64,000 nucleotides of DNA. It comes from Asterella californica (taxonomy: Eukaryota > Streptophyta > Marchantiopsida > Marchantiales > Aytoniaceae). The stretch covers positions 24,165,001-24,229,000 of the forward strand of contig JAYKYS010000008.1 in assembly GCA_036924285.1 (NCBI GenBank), in the 5' to 3' direction. The notes beneath the pieces were generated by a model. It made no database searches, was not told the origin of the DNA, and was given only the letters and a program-made list of their open reading frames with translations. The position numbers and the translations under genes are program-made. Shown piece after piece: positions 32,607 to 44,574 of this stretch; the stretch's first letter is position 1; each line of letters begins with the position of its first letter.

Positions 32607-34615
32607 TCAAGCTTTCATGTTTTGGTCATAGGCGTGGCCAATAGACCGTGTACGACTAGTGTGTAGGCGGGGACCATGACATCATCGTCCGGAAAGCACA
32701 AGCAGGAGACTAGTGTAGAGACAGCTGTAGCATCATAGAGAGCAGACACGTGTAGCCATTCACTGGACGTTTGACTGAAAGAAGTATGCCGATAAGTATA
32801 CTGCACTCCCCTTTATTGTGTGTTTTGGTACCCTCGGTCACAGTTTTCAACCGTGGGTCCGCGTTACTCAGGTGCGTTAAAACCTTTCGCATAAGCTCAC
32901 GCTCGGTGTCAGAGTACTTGGACGTCAGTTTATTGACGGAATGCGTCTCTTTCTCAAAAGAGCATGATTTACGGAAATGCCAGGAAGAACCTTACGCTCG
33001 TAAGCTACTCGTGAGAACTCTGTAAGGTGCTTTATGCTCATAAGCCTTTCTGTTGAAATCTTGTCAGGTGCTTTCATTCTTACGTCATTCATTCAAACTT
33101 TGTAACATTTTTCTTATTAGTAATAATTTGAAATAAGACAATGTATAGAATTCCATAGTACTTTCTCAATTACTGTACAAATAACCACATGAACTAAGTA
33201 CACGAAAATGATATAACACAACATAACAACTAGCTCAGTGCTCAGTTTCAAGTTACAAACCGTTTCAAGATATAGTAATTAAATGATGTTTGGATTGAAA
33301 GTCAGATGAAAAACTGATACAATGAAGCAATGAAGAGTGGTTCAGGTTTTGATCTCTATGACTACCTCGTTTATCGAATCTTGTCTTCTCATTTTCATTC
33401 TGAAATTCTAGAAAGTCTTTGAATCCATCAAAATTCTCAAAATTCTGATAATCTTGAAATCTCATAAAACTTTTTTAATGCTGAAACTTTGTGAACATCT
33501 CGAAGTCATTCAGCTTCCGCAGCTTAGAACATTCTTCTCCAGTTCTGCTGAAATACTTTTTCCCTTAGAACTTATTGTCTCACAAGATACAGTTGGCAGC
33601 TTCATTTTCCTTGTTCACTACGATCCATGGCCACCACTCGCTGAACTTCATTCTCCTACAATAACATATTTTTACCAAGGATTAGAAGATATCAATACAT
33701 AAAATAAAATAAATAATCGAACTAGAAAATAGAAAGTATAACTATGGATCAAATCAATTTACCTGATATTGTTCAACTCTGTTCAACTCTTCATGAAAAG
33801 CATCCTCGTATGGCAACATCTTTCCATGATGTACTTCACCGGTAATGATCCTCTACATTGCTCGATTCTTAACTTGTACAGATGTCTGGTCATATTTATC
33901 AAAAGATTTTGGGTCACGATGTCCTGTTTGAGCCATCCTTAATAATGTTGGAACACCAGCTTCCACCATTCTAGGAATGCCCACACTTCGGCCTGATTTA
34001 TTGGTTATAACTTTTCCCTTATTTCTGGGAGATCATGTACCATCTCTTCATATACTCTCGTAGCATATTAATACCAACTGTTGACTTGGAACCATATTGT
34101 ATTAACGCTACTGATATTGTCATGACCCACATGGTACCAAACTGACCTTTAAACATACATTTGTTTCTTTTACTTGGGGATCTCATCCTCAAATTACTGT
34201 GATTACACAAGTTTCGTAGACAACTCGGGAGTTTTCAAACCGGAGGAAGTACGAGAGGAATTTAACTTCGAGGCCCTAGCTAAGCCTGATAGTTAGAAAG
34301 TTTATTTTATCCCTTCTTTTTATTTAAATCTATAAACCAGGAAGCAAAGAATTCAGGAGAAGAAGGGAGACCCGTATACTTACTTCCTCTAGTATATCGT
34401 TAGGCCTAGTAAGAAAGGATACTAGAGGAGGACACCTCCTACATTTTGATCTAAAGGCGGTTAACCATGGTAAGCTGACGCCGAGGTTTGAATCACCCAA
34501 GAGTTTATGGATTAACCCCTCAGCACCACTCATTTCCTTCGGTTAAGTCTAGATCACGTTATACAGCCAACTATAACAGGTGGAATCCACTGAATACTTA
34601 AATGGAGTATCAAGA
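32607..34615. other. No recognised gene
   Basis: Short frames on both strands (33265-33465 minus, 33454-33702 plus, 34019-34210 minus) match nothing I know. A 10 bp inverted repeat (CCTCTAGTAT) lies around 34385-34435. Confidence 0.45.
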
Positions 34616-34619
34616 ATAA

Positions 34620-35360
34620 GATGATTGAGATGTTTGAGTTTGTAGCAACACCAGAGACTAAAGATCATGTCAAAATGTTAACGAAGCATTTTGTCAATGA
34701 TTAGGAAATGTTTGCTTGTTGGTTGACGAATGATTACTTCTTAGAGGACTCAGATTAAGTTACCAAGAAGTCATTCTTGGAGTGGGTTGAGCAACCGAGG
34801 AAAGATTTATAAGCTACTGAGCTATTTAAGGAGTTTGAGAAACAATTTCCTCGATTGACCAAGATGGAGAAGTTGATGTTGCAGCCGATGAAAAGCTACA
34901 AGAGAAGCTAGAGATACTTCTGGAGGATAGAGAGGAAGACGATGGCTTGACCAGCAGTTGGAAGAAAGTTGAGGAAGAGGTCGGTCTACTTACCAAGAGG
35001 GGCGAAGACGAGAGAAAGTTTTATCAGGAGACCAACCAACACCAATTGCTGTAGCACTTGTTCTTGCGGTGCGACCAACGATTCTTGTTGTTAGGCAGGT
35101 AGTACTAGTTGCTCCTTTTGTTCATGTTGTCGCGACACATAGTATCTCAGGAGAAGAATGATTCAAGCCTTGAGGAGATCATGTGTGGAATGCGAGACTT
35201 GCAGATTAAGCTCACAAGATTGGAAGGACAAGGGAGAAATTGCAGCGCAGAAAAATCTGTTGAGGAGCAATGGTGGATCCATTGATGTATCTGGTGCGAT
35301 GGTACCGATCATCCATGCAAAGACTGCAAAGAATTCATTGATATCTTACAACAAGGGGTG
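34620..35360 (+). pseudogene. Decayed gag relic related to family B
   Basis: Across several frames the sequence follows family B gag: SFLEWVEQPRKDL, then FKEFEKQFPRLTKMEKL, then EKLEILLEDREEDDGLTSSW in altered frames, and at about 35288 the zinc knuckle CIWCDGTDHPCKDC with its C-x2-C-x4-H-x4-C spacing intact. Stops and indels are frequent. No LTR is recognised next to it, so this is an old, truncated copy. Confidence 0.75.
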
Positions 35361-36770
35361 ATCTTCTGAGAAGATGGGTAGGTAACGTTATACAGTGTCG
35401 TATAACATGTTCTTTTGTCTAGGAATGTGTAGAGATACGTGGCTTGAACAGGTTGGCTCTAAATCTGATCTTTCAATCCAAATATTTTTCTATCTACTAG
35501 CTTCAAGTCAATCCAACCATCACAACTCTATATATTACAATCGAAAGATGCTCTAGTGAGACATTCTCACATGTGCGACTTTCAGAACTCAACCAAACTT
35601 TGTATCCATATTTGTAAGTCAATCGAGTCTCAATACAGCTTGTTGTACACCTTGGTCTTCTAAGCATTTTAGCAAGGTATAGCATCCACGTCTCAAGAAA
35701 TACTCAGTTAACAATATAGCACCAACGATGACGGCACATGACAGCTATAAAATCCTGAACAACGACTTTTGGTTCGTCATGACTCCTTGCTCATTTGCCA
35801 CTTAGAGCTGAAATCAGTCCCACACCTTCGCAAAGTTATCTTCTATGCTAACATGAAAACTTCAGCAGAAAAATTCTCCCCAATTGCACGAAAAGAACAA
35901 AAAGATAACAATAGATATGATCGAAAACCCGAACAAGTTAATAACATAAACTACTTTGAACTTTGAGAACTCAGTTCTTCCAACTGTGTTGGTCAATGAT
36001 GATCAAACTTCACACGAAACTTTATTGGACCTTTCACTCCTACATGAACAATTTTCAGACTGAAACCTCAATCCAACTCTCAAATATGGATCAAATTCTA
36101 ATATGTGCTAACTTAAGAGCTTTATAGACCCAGGTAGACTTGATCCAAGATCTTGAACAACCTATTCAACACTTCAAGATCAAACTTTCCAGATATTTTA
36201 CTAATAAGACATCTCTCAATCTTGAGAATTTTCACTTAGAAATTCACCAAGAACTCAAGAAATGGCCAATCTCTCGTCATTGTCATAGTTCATAATACTC
36301 GTCATGTCACATCTGCACCCTTCAACTTCAATCGATAAGTTGACACGTCAAAACAATCTTGAATTGAATGAAATTGATATAAAAAAAATCAGCTCGTTGT
36401 CAACTCTCCAACCCAATTGACAACTCTTCAAAACTCCACACTTAGTGGATATAAAATCCGATTTTTCCAAATGAACTCTCCAAGACATTCCTCTTGGTGA
36501 GCCAGTTCCGACGATACCAAGCAGAATCCAAACGAACTCCCGAGCAGAGAATTATGTCTTCCCATGCACAGATCCTCTTGTCTTATCGTTCATCAACTTC
36601 ACGAAGCATCCCGAAGTTCACTTGTAAAGTTTTTACTAGTTTCCTTGATCTGAACTCTCCTACACATTCCTCTCACCGTGCTAGTTCTAAGATATCAAAC
36701 TCGTTTGAAACGGAATCCAGAGTAGAGAGTTATTGCTCCTCAAAGTTTCTCGTATTTTCTCTCAAACATT
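35361..36770. other. No recognised gene
   Basis: Only short frames; the sequence is A/C-rich on the plus strand with many AACTC and CAAGA words. It may belong to an old LTR into which element B inserted. Confidence 0.4.
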
Positions 36771-36772
36771 GA

Positions 36773-37022
36773 ACATCGAGACGCGTCCTGAGTTCAACAT
36801 CTCTGAACATCTGAACTTCAGGATGCGTCTTGAAGTTCAACCTCCCAAGCATCATCTACTTCAGGATGCGTCTCGAAGTTCAGTTCAAGTTTCTTTTCGT
36901 CTACAAGTAAGTGACCAGCTAACTTCGAGATGCGCCCCCAAGTTAAAGAAGCTAAGTTTTAGGTTTTCAGCTGATTTCTCACATGAAATGGATGTTGAAT
37001 TTCAGGACGCATCTTGAAGTTC
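36773..37022. repeat. Cluster of imperfect palindromes CTTCAGGATGCGTCTCGAAGTT
   Basis: About five related copies of a unit close to ACTTCAGGATGCGTC plus GAAGTTCA occur near 36780, 36820, 36865, 36925 and 37000. Each can fold on itself (CTTC/GAAG). The cluster lies about 230 bp left of element B. Confidence 0.55.
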
Positions 37023-37251
37023 ACATTTGATTGTTTTGACTCATTTTTACCCAACCCGATCAAAAATCAAGGAGTAAAATAGACAACATGTAGACATCAG
37101 ATCCAGAATTTTTCTCTTAAAATAACCTTGGCGGTGCAGCTTTTATACCTATGACAAGCAACCCATCTAAATCCATGTGTCACCTCCAAGTTCCACCACA
37201 TGCGCACATGCATGAGTTCACATGGCATCCACGCAAGATGCCACATGTCGT

Positions 37252-38624
37252 TGTCGCGCCATTTGGCGGCTACATGCTTGACTTCTACTCCGACGCTTAG
37301 GTTTGGTAGTTCTAGAAGTTAGCTCATATTACTTCTAGTCCTTTATGTATATGTTTGACACCTTTGCATACGGTGTTAACACTATTTTGAGTCCTAGTAG
37401 GCTGATAGTATGTTAGTTATCTTGTTCAAGCATTTGTGCGCTTGTGCAAGTGACTTCTTACTTGTCTATGACGTTCAATGTACATAACTTAGGGTTTCCA
37501 TGCTGATAGGGGTTTGAGCTCATGGGTTGTACTTACTTGTCGTCCATGCACGCTTTCTAGCTGATTTAAGTTAATTTTTGGGGCTACGTGTCGTTTTAGG
37601 TAGTTTAAGTTTTACGCTGGCACTCTAGGGGGCTTGACGTGGTAGCCTATGAGTGTAGATAAGTTACCAGGTAGTTTAAGGCACAAAAGGACAGTCAAGT
37701 GGAGCTATGAACTCCCATAGGTCCATTTTTGTCTTTTGTAAAACTCTAAGTTTAGAAACAGAGCTCTAGAGGAGAGTTCGAGCATTTGGTGAGGTATCTT
37801 CGAAATCTGAGAGCACAGGGAGATAGAGCTCGTTGAGCCAAGCACTGTCAGTGAAATTTTCGATCGATTTGAGGCAATAAAGACGAAGTTATGTCCAATT
37901 GAAGTTCGGATTATGCCAAAACTGCATCACTTTTGTTGATTTTGGGGTTTTCAGTGTCACTTGCAGCAGAATTGAAGAAATCGCTTCAAAACTTCGTGGT
38001 TGCGTTCTCTGCCAACAGGGCTACGATTTTCCAAAAAGTTTCATATCGATTGAGTAACTGAGTAATTCAGGGCGGCCGCTGAAGAAGAGGGGGTCTGAAA
38101 AGCTCTTAATCTAGAGCAGCGACTTTAGAGAAGGAGATCTGGAGTTCTACAAACAATCAGGAGTCCCAATTTCACAGGAGTGTTCAGCAAGCTGTGAACT
38201 GCAAATCCTGTAAGAAACTTCGAAGTTGATCGAGCCAATTTTCTGTTATAGGTCGAAATAGCTATCTGGGTACCAGAAATTGCCGTAATTTCTCTGTTCA
38301 GAAAGTTTCTACCCATATCTCGGTGCTCTAAACTGATCTCAAGCTGAAACTTCATATGTGTATCCAGTAGGACCTCATTTGCATGTAGGAGAAGTTCTGA
38401 AGTCTACACCTTCATAGTTTTCCTCTCTTTGTGTGTCAAAGTTCACCGCTTAAACCTATTACTACTAGTTAAACCTAAATTTCGCCTTTTGAGCATATTA
38501 GAGGATCCTACACAACTGTGTGAGTGTTTATGGCCCCTGTTGTGACCTGAAAGCCAACCTCTTGAGTAAACAACCACAGCCAGAAGCCCGGCGCTTTCCT
38601 AGGTAGACGGATCACACTCTGACA
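37252..38624 (+). repeat. 5' LTR of element B
   Basis: Begins TGTCGCGCCATTTGGCGGC and ends CACTCTGACA. It shares blocks with LTR families A and C, but its first bases differ from theirs. The inner minus-strand frame 38125-38355 recurs in the 3' LTR and is not a gene. Confidence 0.95.
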
Positions 38625-38635
38625 TACTCTCTTTT

Positions 38636-38653
38636 TGGTGAACTCGACGTGAA
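38636..38653 (+). promoter_or_regulatory. Candidate primer binding site of element B
   Basis: TGGTGAACTCGACGTGAA starts 12 bases after the 5' LTR. Only the leading TGG supports it, and the tRNA is not assigned. It differs from the site in families A and C. Confidence 0.4.
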
Positions 38654-38700
38654 ACACCTAGGGTGAGAGTTTTCTTGAGAGTGTTACAGGATCAGATATC

Positions 38701-41067
38701 ATGGCCAACCAAGGATCATCAAGTGGAGGTGCTGCTGCTCAGCAACCTATTCAGTTGGATGCTGCTACGATGAAGATGTTCCAAGCTTTTTCCATGTTTA
38801 TGCAGCAGCAGCAGAGCACAGAGAGGAAGGAGGTATTAGCAACCAAGGCGTTGCAATCTGTGGTGCATCAGATGGATCAGTTCAAGGGGACAGATATTTC
38901 CAAGTACGTGCGATACTATGCTAGGGAGAAGGTGAACAAAGTACCTGAGAAGGAGATGGTGGAGAACTTTGAACTTGCTGTTGTCCTTGAGATTCGTGGC
39001 CGTGTGAAGGAGCTCAAGCAGCAGCAAGGACAGAGTTGGGAGAGCTTTATGCGCGCTTTGAAGGAGGAGTACTACACTGAAGATTCAGAGAGGGTGACCA
39101 AGAGAACGTTCTTGGAGTGGGTGGTTAAACCTAACAAAGGTTTGTCTGTAAATGAGTTGTTAAGGGAGTTTGATCGTCAGTATGCTCAGCTTTCGAGGAC
39201 AGAAAAGCTTACACTAGAGGTGGAGAAGACCGAGCTTTTCCTACAAGCAGCGGACGTGACTATTCAAGAGAAGCTTGAGCTGTTGCTGGAAGACAAGAGT
39301 GAAGAGAGAGGATTGAAGACTGATTGGAAGGAGGTCGAAGAGGCTGTTTCTTTGTTGGCCAAGAGACAGAGAAGAAGGGACAAGGTGGTGGTAAGTGAAG
39401 CAGCACCTCTGATAATTCCTGTCAAGCAGTTGCCTACTAAGCCCGCTTTGGTCATTGCTAGAGAGGAAGACTCACCGCTTGATGAGTTGATTAAGGGTAT
39501 GAAGGAGCTTAAGCTTAAGCTCACTAGGTTAGAAGAGAAGGAGCAGAATGTACAGCCTGCTATGCAGAGACCTCAGATGAGAGAAGGCTTTGTTCATCGT
39601 TGTATATGGTGTGATAGCTTAGACCATGTAAGAAGAGATTGTGGAGAGTTTTCAGATGCATTGAGGAAGGATCTTATCTTCTTCAAAGATGGTAAGATCC
39701 ATCTGAGAGAGACTGGGATGATGTTGGGAACCAACTTTGGCAAGGGTGGTATGAAGAGACTTGTGAATGAAATATCAGCATCACATGCTGTTTCTCTTGT
39801 GAATGCTGCTACCTGTGGAGTGAAAGTGGAGATGGAGAGAGAGAAAGGGATTACTGGGTTGTGATCTGATGTAGTGCGGTCCGTAGCTAAAACAGAGCTA
39901 GACAAAGATGTGCTACGAAGAGTTGGCAACTCAATTCGAGAGGCTACAGGATGGAATGATCCTGTGGATACTATGTCAGTGCATGCTTATGTTGCAAGAA
40001 GTCAGCATGAAGCTGTACTAGAAGAAAAACGCAGGAGGGAGGATGCATGTGAGGCTTCTACAGCCAAACGACCTGCTACAAGGAGTGAAAGTGCTAGATC
40101 AGATGCAAGGCAGGAGACAACACCTACTCGGGAGGAGAATATGGAGGATCTACCACCTACAACACCAAAGGAGAAGGAGAGAAGCAAGGAGAAGGGTAAG
40201 ATTCCTGCATACAAACTTCAGTCTGACATTGAGATTGCTACAGACCTGAAGCAAGTGTTAGAGAATCGTATCTTGAATGGGAAGGTTGAGTTTACTTTGG
40301 ATGAGATTCTTGGGATTGCAAAGCGTGAGTTCCATGAGGTTATCATAGATATCATCAAGAGAAAACGTCAGATTCTGGGCGAAGCAGCTACGCTGAACGC
40401 TCTAAGGACTAAACTGTCAAAGGATGAGGAAGATGAAATTGCTGGTTATTGCTCTCAAGTATCAGAGGGAAGATCAGATCAGCACGTGAGGTTTGAAGAT
40501 GAGGTAGAAGCATCGCAGAAGAGCCATTATTCTCACGACCATTGGGCGAGAGCAACCACAGAGACCTTAGTGAAGCTGGGAGATCTAGAGGAACCTGTGG
40601 TGGCATTGATTGATCACGGCTCAGAGATTAATCTGATGTCTAAGGAGTTGTACAAGCGTGGGAGGTGGCCCATAGACACCGACCATGGATGGCTTATCCG
40701 TGCTGCCAACAACCAGCGAGGAGAACTCTATGGTGCTTGCCCCAACATCAAGGTAACTGTGGGTGACATCAGTGATGTTCAGAATTTCTTTGTACAAGAC
40801 ATGTCAACCTATCCTATCATTCTAGGGCAGCCTTACATTACTACTGTTAGAATGGAGACACGAGTTATGGATGATGGTTCAGCCTATGCTAGGATACGTA
40901 GTAGAGACGGCAAAAGAGCTGTTCAGTTTTTGACCGTTGCTGCAAAACATGAGAGGAATCGTGATAGCTTAAGAGACCGTCCACTGCCTAAGATTACTCA
41001 GGAGTTTAGAGAGTCTAAGGGTTTTGGCAGAGTACCATTGAAGAGCGAGACTTCAACGGTACAGTAG
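38701..41067 (+). pseudogene. gag-protease of element B, one in-frame stop
   Basis: Starts at ATG 38701. The gag domain spans about 38830-39390. A zinc knuckle CIWCDSLDHVRRDC lies near 39600-39645. A lysine/arginine-rich linker is followed by a retropepsin-like protease with ALIDHGSEINLM (DHG at 40612-40620) and ILGQPYI. The only stop in the frame before the natural end is TGA 39862-39864, in the linker between the knuckle and the protease. The zero frame ends at TAG 41065-41067, just past the frameshift signal. Length and order match element A closely. Confidence 0.92.
41019..41062 (+). promoter_or_regulatory. Candidate programmed -1 ribosomal frameshift signal, element B
   Basis: GGGTTTT (41019-41025) is read G GGT TTT in the gag-protease frame. 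A 6 nt spacer is followed by a 12-position stem, 41032-41043 with 41051-41062, having one A-C mismatch and a 7 nt loop. The -1 frame is open from here into the N-terminal part of pol. Heptamer and spacing agree with element A while the stem sequences differ. Confidence 0.78.
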
Positions 41068-44000
41068 AGAAAGGAATCTCGCCTGATCCAGTAGAGCAGG
41101 AAGCTTTATCCACTAGCTTCTTAGGATTGACGTCATGTGGATCAGTGTGTTATAGGAAGGTTGAGAATCTGAAGAGGTTTGAGAGGCAACATGTGAAGTG
41201 TGTACAGCAGTCTTTGTGGGACAGTGGAGAGTTAGCAGGAGATGAATACATATCTGGAGTGTTTGAAGAGAAGTATTTGGTAGATACTATAGGGGAGTTG
41301 AAATCTATAGTAGAAAGTTCTATAGATGGTGTAGATAGAGTGGTGAGAGTGAGCTCCAAGGAGCTTTATGATGTAATTGATAAGTTTTTAGATCGACAAG
41401 AGGTGTATGTGGAGACCAAGTACAAGTCAGTGGCGAAGAAAGTCAAACCAATGGCTTTGCCTTTACCACTCGATTACAATCAGAAGATGGAGCAAGCTGC
41501 ACGAGAACCGACGCTCAGAGGACCGAGAAGAATTGGGCACCAGTTCACAGAAACAACACTAAAGGAGGATTGGAGGTGATGGATTTCTTACTGAGCAAGA
41601 GAAGAAGAGCTTCAGGGAGATGCTATCTAGGCATGGTAAGGCGTTTGCGTTTGAGTCACATGAAGTAAGATGTGTAGATCCAAGTGTAGTTGCACCTATG
41701 GTAATTTTTTACTATACCGCATGTGCCTTGGAATCTACGTCCTCTTCTTGTGCCTAGAGCTCATCTACCAAAGCTGATAGACTTGCTCAATGAGAGGATT
41801 AGGATGGATATCTTGGAACCATCTATAGCTCCCTACTCTAGCAGATGGTTTACTGTTCCGAAGAAGAGTGGAGCTTTGAGATTCATCCAAGATATGCAGC
41901 CAGTTAACAAGGTGACTATCAGGAATATGGGTATAGGACCTATTGTAGACGAGTTTACAGAGGGTTTTGCTGGTCGTGCTATCTGTTCAATGGGAGACTT
42001 ATATTCAGGTTATGATCAGTTTCAGTTATCCTCTGAGAGTACAGACTTGACTACAATGAGGACACCTTTGGGGTTACTAACGATGTGCACCTTGCCGCAA
42101 GGTGCTACCAATTCTGTAGCACATATGATGAATGGCATGAACAAAGTTTTGAGGGACTTCATTCCTGAAAAAACTATACCATTCCTTGATGATGTGCCGA
42201 TCAAAGGATGTGCTGAGGAGGAGAAGAATGAGGTAATGGATCAGAGGGGGTGTCGTAAGTTTGTTGCAGATCACATAACTGACTGTGATAAGATACTGAG
42301 TCGATTGGAGGAGGTTCATTTGACTTTATCAGGAGCAAAGTCTGTATTTGGAGAACAGGAGGTGTTGATTGTGGGGCACCTATGTGGATCTTATGGTCGG
42401 AAACCTTGTCCAAACAAGGTTGACGTCATTCGAAAGATGAAGGAGACGTGTGGATCGGTTACTGAGGTGAGAAGATTTCTAGGTGCATATGTGTTTTATC
42501 ATATATGGATTCCACACTTTGCACATGTAGCAGATCCGTTGTACAAGTTGCTGAGGAAGGGGCAAAGATTTCAGTGGCAAGAGGAGCAAAGCGAGTCTAT
42601 GAGGAAGTTGAAGGATCTTTTGGCTTCACCACCAACTCTACGAAAGGTAACATATGAGTTGGGCAGATCTGTTATCCTTACTGTTGATACTAGTCCTATT
42701 GGCATTGGATGGGCTGTAGGACAAGACGATGAGGATGGAAATAGATATGTGGTGCGTTTTGGTGCTAAGGTATTAAGTTCACGGCAGAGAGACTACCCTC
42801 AGATCAAGAGAGAGCTATGGGGAGTAGTTACTGCGATGAAGAGTGATAAGGAATACTTGATAGGAGCACCTGTGGTTGTGGAGACAGATTGTTTACCTCT
42901 CTTGGGAATGATCACTAGCTGTACAACTCCAGATATTGCTATGTTGAGGTGGATAGCATATATCAAGTCCTTGAACCCAGAGTTTAGACATATTGCAAGA
43001 AAAGACAATCTTGTGGCAGATATGTTATCAAGGGCTAGGTATTACGATGAGAAGGAAATGATAGATGACCAGGAGGATGTGGGAACAGAGTTCTATTCTA
43101 GTGCTCTTGCTAGAAGAGATAAAAGCTATTTTGCAGCCCCGTTGGAGTTTTTTGAGGAAACTGTGTATGATGGCGAGTGGTTGGATCTTGGGCGCTATTT
43201 GAGTTCACTGGAAAGGCAGGAAGGCTGGTCTGATGCAGATTTCAAGAGGATCCGTAGAATAGCTTATGGTTACTTTTTACATGAAGGACATCTATGGAAG
43301 CGCCCTAAGCTACAAGGAGGTATACCGCAGCGGGTAGTATGTGACTTGGAATTGCAGCAGAAGCTGATCAAGGAGTTCCATGAGAGTTTGTGGGCTGGTC
43401 ATAGAGGAGTTTGAGCTACATTTGCTAAGATGAAAGAAAAGTATTGGTGGAAGGGTATGTATAAGGATGTAGTACAGTTTGTTTCACCCTGTATACCCTG
43501 CCAGATGTACTCCAATGTACGCCATCGTGATGGATTGCATCCTACTTATCCTTTAGCCATTCATTATAAATGGGTAGTTGATCTGGTAACTATGCCATTT
43601 GGACTTGGACAAATGAGGTATCTAGTCTTGGTTAGAGAAGATCTATCTAACCAAGTCGAAGGTCGTGCTCTGAGGACGAAGACCACTGCTAGTGTCTGCC
43701 GCTTTCTACTTGAAGATGTTATTTGTAGGTATGGGTGTGTGGGAAAGATCACTGCAGATAGGGTGAGCTGGATGCACAAGAAGCAGTTGAGTTCTTCGAG
43801 CGATTGGGAATCAAGTTGGCGTTAACCACTGCTTACAATCCTGAAGGGAATGGCAAGAGCGAAAGAGGTCATCCGTCAATCATCAAAGCTTTGGTAAAAG
43901 CTTGCAAGGGTAAGATCCGTGAATGGCCTAGACTGCTATCATTTGCTTTGTGGGCAGATCGTACAACTCATAGTACCGTTACAGGTTACATGCCAGCAGA

Positions 44001-44526
44001 GTTGATACTAGGGCAAAAACTTGTGATGCCGATTGAGGAGGTTGTGCCTACTTGGAATGTTTTGCCATGGGAAGATGGTAGAAGTACGGAGGATCTTCTT
44101 GCATTAAGGATCCAGCAGTTAGAACGAAGACCTGAGGATGTTGCCAAAGCTGTGGAAAGGTTAAAGACTGCTAGAGAGAGAAACAAAGGCAGATTTGATA
44201 GAACGCATAGATTACGATCCAAACCAGTTAAGGAAAGTGATTGGGTGTTAGTCTATGATAGTAGTCTTGATAATCAGCATAGCGCTATTAGAAAGTTTTC
44301 CAAGAGATGGTTCGGACCTTATGTGGTGTTACAAGTTTATGATAATGCCACATACTCTTTGACAGAGTTAGATGGTGCAGTGCTCAAGATACCAGTCGCA
44401 GGGAAGAGAATCAAGCTCTTTAGAAGGAGAGGAGACGACCAGAACATTGCAGAGCTTACTGAGGATGAAGCTGAAGACTCAATGGAGGTTGAAGATGAAT
44501 TTGAAGCTGAAGCTGAAGAGTCTTGA
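41020..44526 (+). pseudogene. pol of element B (RT, RNase H, integrase) with a few lesions
   Basis: In the -1 frame after the slippery site. The RT spans about 41700-42540 (SRWFTVPKK, SGYDQFQLS, LPQGATNS, FLDD with LDD at 42185-42193). RNase H spans about 42670-43040 (TVDTS, RELWG, ETDCLPL, NLVADMLSR). Integrase shows a zinc domain, VVDL, ADR, GKSERGH and RRWFGPYVV (GPY). It ends in an acidic tail at 44526 with no chromodomain. Lesions: an indel near 41565, an extra T in a T run near 41706, TGA 43412 where A has Trp, and a lost G near 43760. These few changes fit the near-identical LTRs. Confidence 0.9.
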
Positions 44527-44562
44527 TCTGGGTCTGGCACATACCGGAGGATGTGCAGGTTC

Positions 44563-44574
44563 AGAGGGGGTGGA
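44563..44574 (+). promoter_or_regulatory. Polypurine tract of element B
   Basis: AGAGGGGGTGGA directly precedes the 3' LTR. The preceding bases CCGGAGGATGTGCAGGTT match the box before the 3' LTR of family A. Confidence 0.85.
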
